Origin: Streptomyces griseosporeus
GTDB lineage: Bacteria > Actinomycetota > Actinomycetes > Streptomycetales > Streptomycetaceae
Length of the DNA stretch: 64,000 bases
Assembly: GCF_014656055.1 (NCBI RefSeq)
Contig: NZ_BNBR01000001.1
Coordinates: 372,001-436,000, forward strand
Direction of reading: 5' to 3'
Below, in pieces: positions 14,908 through 23,765 of the stretch (positions are counted from its first letter, which is position 1; each line of letters starts with the position of its first letter). The notes beneath the pieces were generated by a model, which was given only the letters and a program-made list of their open reading frames with translations, did not search any database and was not told the origin of the DNA. The translations under genes and the position numbers were made by a program.

Positions 14908-16059
14908 TCAGCGCGCGGGCCGGTCGGGGATCGCGGGGAGGACCTTCTCCGCGATCTTGAGGAGCGCGCTGTCGTCCGGCAGCAGGCCGGACTGGCTCCA
15001 CACGGTGATGTCGTAGTAGCCGCCCCCGTCCCCCCTGTCGAGGGCCACGGTCAGCGTCCTGGCCAGGGGGCCCTGCTCGACCGGGCCGCCCGACGCGCTG
15101 CCGCCGAGATCGATGCTGATCTTCATGGTGTGGTCCGAGGAGAGCACCGCGGGTCTGCGGTCGAGGACCTTGAGCGTCCTGACGTCCTGCTCGCTGCCGT
15201 ACTTCATCAGCTTCACGTACTGGGCGACCGAGAGGTGGTTGTACGTCGCCGTGACGTTCACCGTGTACGTGTCGAACGTGACCTCGGCTTCGGGCTGGGC
15301 CACTTTCCCGTCGGTCAGCGGGGCGGTGTTGTTGGTGGCGCTCGCCGCGGTCGCCTTCTCCGTCGGCGTGCCGAGGAGCTGGGCCAGAGCGGGGCTGTTG
15401 AGCAGCTTGCACAGTTCGTCCCCGGTCACCGCCCTCGGCGTGTCCCTGAACGCCTTCGGCAACTCCTCCTTGCCCGCCTCGGGGCACGAGACGGACCGCG
15501 GGGTGGTGTCCTCGGACGGCAACAGCCGCGGGCCCGCCCACAGGACGCCCGCGATCAGCGCGAACACGCCTATGGCCGCTGCCGCCTGGCCCCATGCGTT
15601 GGGTTCCTTCTCGGCGGCGGGCTTCTGGGTGGAGGCAGGCGCCGGAGCCTCCACCGGTACGTGCGTCTGGACAGGACCCTGCTGCTGTACGGCGGTCCCC
15701 TGCTGGACCGCGGGCTGCGGCTGGGCGGCGACCGCCGGGGCCGCGGCCTGCACCGGGACCGGGGCCTGCGCCGAGGTCGACGCCTGCGCCGGCGCCTGGA
15801 TGGGGGCGGCGGCATCCGTCGCCAGAGCCCCCTGCGCGACGGCCGCCGCGCCCGCCCCGCGCCGAGCGCGCCACGCCCGGACCACGCCGTGCACACGGAC
15901 CGCCGTGAACACGAGGAACACCGCGCCGATGGCGGCGGGCGTCCAGTCCTGATCGCGGACGGCGAGATACATGATGCGCACGCCGAAAACGGATCCGACC
16001 ACGATCAGAAGCGGCTCACGCACCCAGAAGGGCAGGAGCCGGACGAGGAAACCGAGCAT
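14908..16059 (-). CDS. DUF6215 membrane-anchored protein
   Basis: This encodes 383 aa. Residues 1-60 contain two membrane helices (PLLIVVGSVFGVRIMYLAV, AIGAVFLVFTAVRVHGVVRA). Then comes an Ala/Pro/Gln-rich linker (about 75-160), a third helix (AAAAIGVFALIAGVLWAGPR) and an extracellular domain. That domain has C-P-E-A-G-K-E-E-L-P, D-E-L-C-K-L-L-N-S-P-A-L-A-Q-L-L-G-T-P and a final LLKIAEKVLPAIPDRPAR. The last domain is what I know as DUF6215, common in Streptomyces and of unknown role. The two cysteines could form a disulfide outside the cell. The N-terminal double helix is longer than in most members. Confidence 0.8.
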   Translation of the reverse strand: MLGFLVRLLPFWVREPLLIVVGSVFGVRIMYLAVRDQDWTPAAIGAVFLVFTAVRVHGVVRAWRARRGAGAAAVAQGALATDAAAPIQAPAQASTSAQAPVPVQAAAPAVAAQPQPAVQQGTAVQQQGPVQTHVPVEAPAPASTQKPAAEKEPNAWGQAAAAIGVFALIAGVLWAGPRLLPSEDTTPRSVSCPEAGKEELPKAFRDTPRAVTGDELCKLLNSPALAQLLGTPTEKATAASATNNTAPLTDGKVAQPEAEVTFDTYTVNVTATYNHLSVAQYVKLMKYGSEQDVRTLKVLDRRPAVLSSDHTMKISIDLGGSASGGPVEQGPLARTLTVALDRGDGGGYYDITVWSQSGLLPDDSALLKIAEKVLPAIPDRPAR

Positions 16060-16163
16060 CCGGTGATCTCACCAGGTGCGGGGGCTCGTACGCCGTGGTG
16101 GAAGCCACAGTTCCGCCGCCAATATGATCAACAGCGATCGAGGAGTGCGACTGAGTCACACGG

Positions 16164-16748
16164 CTAGGGCTTTCCTCCGGTGATCTGCGCGTCGCCCCAG
16201 GAGCCGTAGTAGACGCTTGAGGCGTCCTGACCGGTGTAGGAGACGGTCAGTTTGAGTCGCAGGGCGTTGCGGATGTCCAGCCTGACCTCGCGTGACGCGC
16301 CGAGACGGATGGTCTCCCGGAATCTGCGCGTCCCGTCGACCGCCACCTCGAAGGTCAGGCTTCCGCCGGTGGGTGAGTCGTCGCGCAGTCCGGCCGTGGC
16401 GGTGAAGGTGGTCCAGTGGCGGCCGAGGTTGTATTCGGCGGAATTGACCGGGCCGGCGGCGTTGCAGGCCAGCGTGACGCTGCTGGCGAAGCCTGTCCCG
16501 TTGATCTCGGCCGTGCCGGTGTCGATGCCCTCGGTCGCCGTCAGCGGATCCAGTTCGTTGAGGTAGCGGCTCTGTGCGGACTCGCCGGTGGTCTCGGAGG
16601 TGCCGCCCGCGGTGACCGTCACGGTCGGGGCGGTCGCGGTGACCGTGCGCGTGGGGCCGGGCCCGGACGTTCCGCCTCCGCACGCGCCGCCCAGGGTGAT
16701 CGCCGCTGCCGTCACGGCACACGCCGCCACGGCTCTCGCCCGGCTCAC
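16164..16748 (-). CDS. Secreted lipoprotein with NPCBM-like beta-sandwich
   Basis: This encodes 194 aa from a GTG start. A signal peptide ends in the lipobox L-G-G-A-C, followed by a Thr-rich linker with T-V-T-A-T-A-P-T-V-T-V-T. The rest is a beta-rich domain: TGFASSVTLACNAAGPVNSA, YNLGRHWTTFTATAGL and RLDIRNALRLKLTVSYTG, ending S-V-Y-Y-G-S-W-G-D-A-Q. This resembles NPCBM/NEW2 carbohydrate-binding-like domains used by Streptomyces lipoproteins. Its start overlaps the stop of the upstream membrane-protein gene by four bases (GTGA). Confidence 0.8.
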   Translation of the reverse strand: MSRARAVAACAVTAAAITLGGACGGGTSGPGPTRTVTATAPTVTVTAGGTSETTGESAQSRYLNELDPLTATEGIDTGTAEINGTGFASSVTLACNAAGPVNSAEYNLGRHWTTFTATAGLRDDSPTGGSLTFEVAVDGTRRFRETIRLGASREVRLDIRNALRLKLTVSYTGQDASSVYYGSWGDAQITGGKP

Positions 16749-17383
16749 CGGTCGGGGCCTTCACGCGGGAGGTCCGGTGGATGGTCCGGGGGTGGCGGGT
16801 AACGCGGCGGATCGGTGTCCGGAGGCGTCGGGTAACGCGGCTGATCGCTGTCCGCGAGCGTCTCGTGCGGGGTCTGCTTCCGCGGCCCGAAGCCCGGATA
16901 CGCCGGCGCTTCGCCCGTTCCCCATCGAGAAACCAGGGTGTAGATCACGAACATCTCGGTCACGAGGGCGAAGACGAACCCCAGCCACAGACCGACACCG
17001 GTGCCGACCTTCTCGTCCGTGAAGGAGCCCGCCAGCCGGTTGTACGCGTCGGCCAGTTCCGAGACGTCCGCGACCTTCACCACGTACAGGGCCAGAAGGA
17101 CGGAGGAGGGCACCAACGCCAGTCTCACGAACCGCCTGTCGGCCGTCGTGACGGCGACGGCCAGCGACGCGATGGTGGCGACGGCCATCACGATGATCAG
17201 GGCCGGCCCCGCCGCCTGCAGGGCGTCGCCGAACGCGTTCTGGCTGTCGTCCCCGCTGGACAGCCAGGGAGGGAAGAGCATGACGAAGCTCAGGAGAGCC
17301 GAGACCGCTGCCGCGAGCAGTGGCCAGTCCCGTGCGACCTCCAGGCGGTGCCGGTGCCGCGGAAGACGAGCGGAGATCGTCAT
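16745..17383 (-). CDS. Four-helix membrane protein with proline-rich tail
   Basis: This encodes 212 aa. Hydrophobic segments include LLAAAVSALLSFVMLFPPWL, ALIIVMAVATIASLAVAVTT, LALVPSSVLLALYVVKVADV and GLWLGFVFALVTEMFVIYTL. A cytoplasmic tail of about 45 residues follows, with repeated P-R-Y-P-x-P-P-D-x-D/H motifs. The tail resembles disordered Pro-rich regions of membrane proteins next to Streptomyces lipoproteins. It is the first gene of a two-gene unit with the lipoprotein and probably forms part of the same envelope structure. An ATG at 17422 is a weaker start. Confidence 0.75.
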   Translation of the reverse strand: MTISARLPRHRHRLEVARDWPLLAAAVSALLSFVMLFPPWLSSGDDSQNAFGDALQAAGPALIIVMAVATIASLAVAVTTADRRFVRLALVPSSVLLALYVVKVADVSELADAYNRLAGSFTDEKVGTGVGLWLGFVFALVTEMFVIYTLVSRWGTGEAPAYPGFGPRKQTPHETLADSDQPRYPTPPDTDPPRYPPPPDHPPDLPREGPDR

Positions 17384-17515
17384 GCGTCCTCCCGGGAGGT
17401 GGACGACATCCCCGTGGCGCACCCGGTGCCGGACGCGCCACGGGCAGTCTGCCGGTCATTCCACCATGGCCTGTGCGAGGTGCCGTCGCACCTTGTGATC
17501 GCCTGGAGGTGTCGC

Positions 17516-18694
17516 TCAGAGCTCCGGCACGTAGTACGGCTGCACCGTCATCCACCCGTTGCCCCGGGCGCCGTGGCGCGTGCCGTTGTCACCGCGGGCC
17601 AGCGTGTACCAGGAGTCGACGTAGTCCGGGTCGTCGGTCCACCAGTCGGCCGGGATGGCGTCGAGGACCGCGTTCACCAGCGGGATGTAGGCGCCCTGGT
17701 CGGTGATGGTGAGCAACGCGGCGGCGATGGCCTGGGCGAGGTCGTGGTAGTTGGTGCTGCCGTCCTCCTCCATCATCACGGCGTCGGCCAGGTCGTACTT
17801 GTACGAGGACCAGTTGACCAGGATCTGGTTCGGGCGGTAGACGGTGCCGTCGTTGTCGAGGTACGGCATGTCGACGGGGTCGACGCGCACCTTGCCGTCC
17901 TGGCCGAAGCCGGTGACGAGGGTGTAGATCTCGGCGTCGCCCTTGATCCACGGTTCCTCGTCGTCGGACAGCTCGACCGCGGTGATCCGGGTGGTCCAGA
18001 AGCCGCCGGTGGCCGCGAGCGCCGGCGAGCGGTGGCCGGTGGAGGGCTCGGTGCCGGTCCGGGCGGCCGCGGCGGTCGGCTCGGCGGAATGGACGCCGTA
18101 CCGTGCGAGTTCCCCGGTCAGGACGTCCAGCCCGGCGGCCAGTGCCGTGGAGCTGTCGATGTCGACGACGTACACCGGGTGCGCGGGCGCCTTGCGGGCG
18201 TCGAGGGTGTGGGCCCTGCCGTGGCTGTCGTAGGCGGTGACGGTGGTGGCGTCCTCGTCCTGGGTGGCCGCCGCAACCCAGGGCGTGGTCCCGGCGGTGA
18301 GCGCGCCGCGCATGGACGCGTCCCCGAGCCGCAGGCGCAGCAGCGGGCCGACCTCGGCGCCCAGGCCTTTCGCCGTGGCGATCCGCCGGTCGGCCGCGGT
18401 CAGGGTGGAGCGGAGGGCGCGGCTGCCGCCGGCTTGTGCGGCCAGAGCGGTGACGTCCACCTCCTCGGAGGCGAGCGCGGCCGTGCGGACGCGGGCGCGC
18501 CAGACGGAGTCGGTGAGGGAGCCGGCCATGGCCCGGGCGGCCTGGTCCTCGGCCGCGGTGACGGCGGACGTGGGGGCGGGGGCGGTGGTGGCCGCCGTGG
18601 CCGGCAGGGCGGTCAGGGTCTGGCCGGCGCACAGGGCGACCAGGGCTGCCGCGGCGGCGCCGAGGCCGCGCCGGCGGAGGTGACGGGGTCTCAC
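17516..18694 (-). CDS. Secreted DUF3103-like protein
   Basis: This encodes 392 aa from a GTG with AGGAGG 9 nt upstream. A twin-arginine-like N-terminus (R-R-R-G-L-G-A) and a hydrophobic stretch end in A-T-A-A, a signal peptide. The mature protein contains DPVDMPYLDNDGTVYRPNQI and VMMEEDGSTNYHDLAQAIAA, the pattern I associate with DUF3103, of unknown function. The conserved aspartates and W-T-T-R-I-T-A-V-E-L-S-D-D-E-E suggest calcium binding, but that is inference. A longer frame to 18928 has no ribosome-binding site. Confidence 0.75.
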   Translation of the reverse strand: MRPRHLRRRGLGAAAAALVALCAGQTLTALPATAATTAPAPTSAVTAAEDQAARAMAGSLTDSVWRARVRTAALASEEVDVTALAAQAGGSRALRSTLTAADRRIATAKGLGAEVGPLLRLRLGDASMRGALTAGTTPWVAAATQDEDATTVTAYDSHGRAHTLDARKAPAHPVYVVDIDSSTALAAGLDVLTGELARYGVHSAEPTAAAARTGTEPSTGHRSPALAATGGFWTTRITAVELSDDEEPWIKGDAEIYTLVTGFGQDGKVRVDPVDMPYLDNDGTVYRPNQILVNWSSYKYDLADAVMMEEDGSTNYHDLAQAIAAALLTITDQGAYIPLVNAVLDAIPADWWTDDPDYVDSWYTLARGDNGTRHGARGNGWMTVQPYYVPEL

Positions 18695-18910
18695 GGGGAT
18701 CGGTCCTCCTGGGGCGAGTGGTCGGTGTCGCACTGTCAGGTGGAGCACGAGGCACGCATCTATGCGGGTAGACAGACGCGTGCGGATCCAGAATGACGGT
18801 GACATGACACCCAGACAAGACCTGACGACACGGCGAGCGGACGATTGCCTTGGGCGTCTCCGGGCAGCCGGGTCAGCAGGGGCCCGGAGGCGAGCGGGAG
18901 GCTGATCTCG

Positions 18911-19270
18911 ATGACTGTGGCGACGCAACAGGGTGGCGGAGGCTCCAGCGGCCTCTACGACGTGCTCGAACTGATCCTGGACCGAGGACTGGTGATCGAC
19001 GCGTTCGTCCGCGTCTCACTGGTCGGCATCGAGATCCTCAAGATCGATATCCGGATCGTGGTCGCCAGTGTCGACACGTATCTGCGGTTCGCCGAGGCCT
19101 GCAACCGCCTGGACCTCGAAGCGGGCCCGCGCAAGCCCGCCGGGATCACCGAGCTGCCGGGCAAGCTGACGGAGTCCGGGGCGCGCGGCAAGACGAAGGG
19201 CGCCTTGTCCGGTGCCGCGCAGGCCGTCGCCGACGCCTTTCAGCAGGGGCGGGACGAGGGACGGAAGTAG
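18911..19270 (+). CDS. Gas vesicle GvpA/GvpJ-type protein, isolated
   Basis: This encodes 119 aa with GGGAGG about 10 nt upstream of the ATG. The GvpA core is complete: LYDVLELILDRGLVIDAFVR, then VSLVGIEILKIDIRIVVASV, then D-T-Y-L-R-F-A-E-A. These match the amphipathic helix-beta-beta-helix of the gas-vesicle shell monomer and of the minor protein GvpJ. The C-terminal 45 residues are charged and Gly/Lys-rich, as in GvpJ. No other gvp gene (F, G, K, L, N, O, S) is in the window. It may be a shell-like protein used for something other than buoyancy, or a relic. Confidence 0.9.
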   Translation: MTVATQQGGGGSSGLYDVLELILDRGLVIDAFVRVSLVGIEILKIDIRIVVASVDTYLRFAEACNRLDLEAGPRKPAGITELPGKLTESGARGKTKGALSGAAQAVADAFQQGRDEGRK

Positions 19271-19464
19271 GAGGCGCGCCGGGCCGCCTGGGTGCGCACC
19301 GGTCCGCCGGGGCTCGCGGCGCGGCGCAGGCGCTCAGGCCTCGCCCGCGTGCGTGTCCGGTCCGCCCGGGGGTACCCACAGCCCTGCCGAGCGGCACGTG
19401 GGAGCGCTGGTGCCGTGTCGATCCGGTGCCGTGCCGTCCGGCGGACGGGACGAGGGAGCGGCCG

Positions 19465-21153
19465 ATGACCGGCGAGAGACCGCCGAAGCGGCGGACGAGG
19501 CGCCTGCGGGCGACGGCAGCCGAGGTCTTCGGCTGGGACGAACTGCGCCCCGCGCAGCTCACCGCCATGGAATGGGTGCTGGAGGGCCGCGACACCCTCG
19601 TCGTCATGCCGACCGGGTCCGGCAAGTCCGCCGTGTACCAGGTGCCGGCCCTGCTGCTGTCCGGCCCGGTGGTCGTCGTCTCCCCGCTGCTGGCTCTGCA
19701 ACGGGACCAGATCGCGGGCCTGCCGGGCGGCGACGACGGGCCAGGCGCAGTCGCCGTGAACTCCGACCTCGGTGTGGCCGAGACGGAAGCCGCCTGGGAC
19801 GCCGTACGCAGCGGTGCCGTTCGCTTCGTCTATCTCTCCCCCGAGCAGCTGGCCAAGGACGAGGTGGTGCGGCGGCTGGCCGAGGCGGAGCCCGCCCTGT
19901 TCGTCGTGGACGAGGCCCAGTGCGTGTCGTCCTGGGGCCATGACTTCCGGCCGGACTACCTGCGGCTGGCGCAGGCGGTACGGCGGCTGGGGCGGCCCCC
20001 CGTCCTCGCGCTCACCGCGACCGCCGCGCCGCCGGTCCGGCAGGACATCGTCGAACGGCTCGGCATGGACTCCCCGCGGCACCTCGTCACCGGCTTCGAC
20101 CGGCCCAACATCCGGCTGGAGGCACACCGGCACCTCGACGACGCGGAACGGCGGCGCGCGGTCGTCGAGCAGGCCGCCGCCGGGCCCAAACCGGGGATCG
20201 TCTACGCCGCCACCCGCAAGGACTGCGAGTTCTACGCCGGTGAACTGGCCGCTCTCGGGCTCGCCGCCGAGCCGTACCACGCGGGCGTGCGCGCCGCCGA
20301 GCGCAAGCGGATCCACGAGGCGTTCCTGGCCGGGGAGACCGACGTTGTGGTGGCGACGTCGGCGTTCGGGATGGGCATCGACAAGGAGGACGTGCGGTAC
20401 GTGCTGCACGCCTCCCTGCCGGGTTCGCTGGACGCCTACTACCAGGAGATCGGCCGGTGCGGCCGGGACGGGCGGCCCGCTCTCGCCCTCCTGCACTACC
20501 GGTCGGAGGACACGGGGATGCAGGTCTACTTCAGCGGTCGCCCCCCGAGCAGGGGCACCGTGGACACGGTGGTGCGGGCCGTGCACGACCACCGTGACGA
20601 CCCGGTGCGCCTGGACGGGCTGCGGCGCGAGACCGGCCTGTCCCGCACACGCCTCACCACGGCCGTCAACCTCCTGGAGGAGGCCGGCGCGGTCGAGACG
20701 GACACCTCCGGCGCCGTCCGCCCCTCCCCCGGCACCTCCCCGGAGGCCGCGGTGGAACGAGCAGCGGACAGCGCCGAGGCGCACCGGCGCATGGACCGGT
20801 CGAGGGTGGACATGGCCCGGGCCTACGCGGAGACGACCGGCTGCCGGCGCCGCTTCCTGCTGGGCTACTTCGGCGAGGAGTACGCGGAACCGTGCGGCAA
20901 CTGCGACATCTGCGACGCGGGGGCGGCCGAGGACGGCGATGCCCCGGCCGCCGGGCAGCGTCCCGCCCATCCGGACGCGGGCTCCTACCCGGTCGGGGCG
21001 GCCGTGCTGCACGACCAGTGGGGACGCGGCACGGTGCTCAGCGAGGACGCGGACCGCATCACCGTCCTCTTCGACGACGTGGGCTATCGCACGCTCTCCC
21101 TCGACGCGCTGGCCGACCGGAACGACCTGCTGACGGTGGCCGACGTGCCGTAG
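19465..21153 (+). CDS. recQ: RecQ-family ATP-dependent DNA helicase
   Basis: This encodes 562 aa. The superfamily 2 motifs are in order: M-P-T-G-S-G-K-S-A-V-Y (Walker A), L-F-V-V-D-E-A-Q-C-V-S-S-W-G-H-D-F (RecQ-type DExH, here D-E-A-Q), L-A-L-T-A-T-A-A-P, G-F-D-R-P-N-I, and D-V-V-V-A-T-S-A-F-G-M-G-I-D-K. Q-E-I-G-R-C-G-R-D-G-R closes the helicase core. The zinc site is R-R-x-x-L-L-G-Y-F-G-E then C-G-N-C-D-I-C. A C-terminal beta domain (H-D-Q-W-G-R-G-T-V-L) replaces a typical HRDC domain. The enzyme unwinds branched DNA in repair. The ATG at 19465 is used; the frame upstream carries the GvpA gene in another phase. Confidence 0.95.
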   Translation: MTGERPPKRRTRRLRATAAEVFGWDELRPAQLTAMEWVLEGRDTLVVMPTGSGKSAVYQVPALLLSGPVVVVSPLLALQRDQIAGLPGGDDGPGAVAVNSDLGVAETEAAWDAVRSGAVRFVYLSPEQLAKDEVVRRLAEAEPALFVVDEAQCVSSWGHDFRPDYLRLAQAVRRLGRPPVLALTATAAPPVRQDIVERLGMDSPRHLVTGFDRPNIRLEAHRHLDDAERRRAVVEQAAAGPKPGIVYAATRKDCEFYAGELAALGLAAEPYHAGVRAAERKRIHEAFLAGETDVVVATSAFGMGIDKEDVRYVLHASLPGSLDAYYQEIGRCGRDGRPALALLHYRSEDTGMQVYFSGRPPSRGTVDTVVRAVHDHRDDPVRLDGLRRETGLSRTRLTTAVNLLEEAGAVETDTSGAVRPSPGTSPEAAVERAADSAEAHRRMDRSRVDMARAYAETTGCRRRFLLGYFGEEYAEPCGNCDICDAGAAEDGDAPAAGQRPAHPDAGSYPVGAAVLHDQWGRGTVLSEDADRITVLFDDVGYRTLSLDALADRNDLLTVADVP

Positions 21154-21327
21154 CCGGTACACCTGGCGCGGCCCTCTCCGTGCCGGGCCCGGGCCACGTC
21201 GCGGGTCAGTGCGGCGCCGGACGTCGCTCGGTGGAGTGCTGATTTCGCGCAGAGGACTCCATGCCGCACCGACGAGGGTGTGTAATCACGTGGGTCCGGA
21301 CGGGCGGGGCGAAGAGGGGGACAACGG

Positions 21328-22770
21328 GTGGACGAGCTGCAGCCGACCGATCCACGGCAGGTCGGCCGGTACCGGATCACCGCGCGGCTGGGCGCGGGCG
21401 GCATGGGCCGTGTCTATCTGGGCCGCTCGCCCAGCGGGCGGCTCGTCGCGGTGAAGGTCGTACGGCCGGAACTGGCCGACGACCCCGACTTCCGCCGCAG
21501 ATTCGCCCGGGAGGTGGCCGCGGCCCGGAAGGTCACCGGCTTCTTCACGGCAGCGCTGGTCGACGCCGACCCCGACGGCCCCTCTCCGTGGCTGGCCACC
21601 GCGTACGTTCCCGGCATGCCCCTGGACACAGCGGTCGCCGTGCACGGCCCGTGGCCGGTGGCGTCGGTCAGGACGCTGGGGGCCGGTCTGGCCGAGGCCC
21701 TGGAGGCGGTCCACGCGGCCGGTCTGGTCCACCGGGACCTCAAGCCCTCCAACGTCCTGATCGCCGCGGACGGCCCCCGGGTCGTCGATTTCGGCATCTC
21801 CGTGGCGGCCGAGGCCACCGCGCTCACCCGGACCGGGATCGTCGTGGGCACCCCGGGCTTCATGGCCCCCGAACAGCTGACGGGCAAGCCCGTCACACCC
21901 GCCACCGACGTGTTCGCCCTGGGCGCGGTGCTGACCTACGCGGCCACCGGCACCGGCCCGTTCGGCACCGGCTCGGCCCAGTCGCTCAACTTCCGGATCG
22001 TCTACGAGGAACCGGACCTGTCCGGCCTGCCGTCGCCCGGCCTGGAGATCGTCGCCCGCTGCCTGGCCAAGGACCCCGCCCACCGGCCGTCCGTGACCGC
22101 GCTCGTCGAAGAACTCGCCCTGCCGGCACCGGATGCCGACGCTCCCCCGCCCACGGGGTCCGACCTCGCCGATACGGCCTGGCTGCCCGGCCCGGTCGCG
22201 CTCGCGCTGCCCGCCACCGTCCCCGCCTCCCGCCGGCCCCTCCCGCCCCGGCCCGCGACCCCGGCGCCTGTAACACCTGAGCCCGGGCCCGCGTCCCCCG
22301 TTCCTCCCGCCCCGGCGCCGATCCCGCCGCGCCCACGGGCCGCGCCGGTCGTCACCCCGCCTCCCCAGGCACGCCGCCGCAGCGTCCTCCCGCTCTGGAT
22401 CGCCATGGCGTCACTGGCACTCGGCGTGGTCCTTCCCTTCGTCGAAGGCGACATCATCGTCACCAGCCTGGACCATGGCGCCTGGCCGTTCGTCGTGGTC
22501 GTGCTTCTCAGTATGGCCACCTGTGTTGCGGCCCTGGTCGTGCGGCGGCGTGCCACCGCGAGTCGCGGTCCGCTCTGGGTGCGCATCGTGCACACCGTCA
22601 CCACCACGCTCACCACCGGGTTGTTCGCGGCTCTGCTGTCCTCCCAGTACGCCCGCCAGGGCAAACTCGACCAACTCGATGTGGGGGCCTGCTTCTTCGG
22701 ACTCGGGTGCCTGGCGCTGCTCTACAGCGTCTTCCGGTTCCCCGCGTCCAGGCGGAGACCCGCGCCCTGA
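21328..22770 (+). CDS. Membrane-anchored Ser/Thr protein kinase (Hanks type)
   Basis: This encodes 480 aa from a GTG. Kinase domain 15-265: Gly-loop L-G-A-G-G-M-G-R-V-Y-L-G, catalytic Lys in V-A-V-K-V-V, V-H-R-D-L-K-P-S-N-V, D-F-G-I-S and G-F-M-A-P-E-Q-L, all intact. A proline-rich linker (about 275-350) follows, then four hydrophobic helices including LPLWIAMASLALGVVLPFVE and a C-terminal R-R-R tail. There are no PASTA repeats, so it is not a PknB-type cell-wall sensor; the membrane domain may be the sensory part. No adjacent phosphatase or FHA gene is seen. Confidence 0.93.
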   Translation: MDELQPTDPRQVGRYRITARLGAGGMGRVYLGRSPSGRLVAVKVVRPELADDPDFRRRFAREVAAARKVTGFFTAALVDADPDGPSPWLATAYVPGMPLDTAVAVHGPWPVASVRTLGAGLAEALEAVHAAGLVHRDLKPSNVLIAADGPRVVDFGISVAAEATALTRTGIVVGTPGFMAPEQLTGKPVTPATDVFALGAVLTYAATGTGPFGTGSAQSLNFRIVYEEPDLSGLPSPGLEIVARCLAKDPAHRPSVTALVEELALPAPDADAPPPTGSDLADTAWLPGPVALALPATVPASRRPLPPRPATPAPVTPEPGPASPVPPAPAPIPPRPRAAPVVTPPPQARRRSVLPLWIAMASLALGVVLPFVEGDIIVTSLDHGAWPFVVVVLLSMATCVAALVVRRRATASRGPLWVRIVHTVTTTLTTGLFAALLSSQYARQGKLDQLDVGACFFGLGCLALLYSVFRFPASRRRPAP

Positions 22771-22775
22771 GAGGC

Positions 22776-23570
22776 TCAGGGGAGGATGGCGTCGACGTAG
22801 CCGCCGTCCACGCGCAGCGCGCCGCCCGTCGTGGCGGACGCCTGGTCGGAGCTGAGGTAGACGACCATGTGGGCGATCTCCTCCGGTTCGATCAGCCGCT
22901 GCAGCAGGGACTGCGGACGGTGCTCGCGCATGAAGGCCCGCTGGGCCTCGTCCCAGGGCAGGGAGCGGTCGACGAGTTCGTAGACGAAGTCCTCCACTCC
23001 CCCGGTGTGGGTGGGCCCGGCGAGGACGGAGTTGACGGTGACGCCGGTGCCGGCGGCCTTCTTGGCGAAGCCCCGGCTCACCGCGAGGAGCGACGTCTTG
23101 GTCATGCCGTAGTGGATCATCTCGGCCGGGACGACCACCGCCGAGTCGCTGGCGATGTACTGGATGCGCCCCCAGCCGCGCTCCATCATCCCGGGCAGGA
23201 ACATCCGGGTGAGCCGCACCGCGGCCAGGACGTTGACCTCGAAGTAGCGCCGCCACTCGGCGTCGCTGATCTCCAGGGCGTCTGCCGAGCCGAAGACACC
23301 CAGGTTGTTGACGAGGACGTCCACGTCCGGCAGGGACTGCGCGAGCCGGTCGGCGCCCTCGGCCGTGCTGACGTCGGCCGCCGCGGGGACGAGGTCGGCA
23401 CCGGGCACTTCCCCGCGCAGGCGGTCGACGGCCTCCCGTACGCGCTCCTCGCTGCGGCCGTTGACGGCGACCCGCGCTCCCGCCCGGGCCAGCCCCGCCG
23501 CGATGGCCGCGCCGATGCCCTGCGTGGAGCCGGTGACCAGGGCCGTCCGGCCCGTCAGGTCGATCTGCAT
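22776..23570 (-). CDS. Short-chain dehydrogenase/reductase
   Basis: This encodes 264 aa, classical SDR length. The Rossmann loop T-G-S-T-Q-G-I-G stands near the N-terminus; A-V-N-G-R-S-E-E after the second strand suggests NADP(H) preference; VDVLVNNLG is the structural NNAG motif (here NNLG). The catalytic Ser (Y-I-A-S-D-S), Tyr and Lys (H-Y-G-M-T-K) are present, and the end has D-G-G-Y-V-D. It oxidises or reduces a hydroxyl/carbonyl compound; the substrate is unknown. It is convergent with the kinase gene, with a 5-bp gap. Confidence 0.92.
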   Translation of the reverse strand: MQIDLTGRTALVTGSTQGIGAAIAAGLARAGARVAVNGRSEERVREAVDRLRGEVPGADLVPAAADVSTAEGADRLAQSLPDVDVLVNNLGVFGSADALEISDAEWRRYFEVNVLAAVRLTRMFLPGMMERGWGRIQYIASDSAVVVPAEMIHYGMTKTSLLAVSRGFAKKAAGTGVTVNSVLAGPTHTGGVEDFVYELVDRSLPWDEAQRAFMREHRPQSLLQRLIEPEEIAHMVVYLSSDQASATTGGALRVDGGYVDAILP

Positions 23571-23765
23571 GCGCTGGACCTCTTCCCGCTACTCGGTGCC
23601 TTTCGGCTCACCGTTCCCACGGGCGGCGCGTTGTCACCGGTCCGGCGGCGAAGAGTCACACCGGCGGCGTCGTGCGCGGGCGCCATCGTCGCTTCCGTTC
23701 GGGGGCGCTGCGGTGGCGGCCGACGGGGCCTGCGGCCAGGCTGGAGGCGAACCTGGGAGGACCTT

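Noticed and set aside
18911-21153. A gas-vesicle cluster that includes the gene at 19465
   Set aside because: The second gene is a clear RecQ helicase; no other gvp gene is present.
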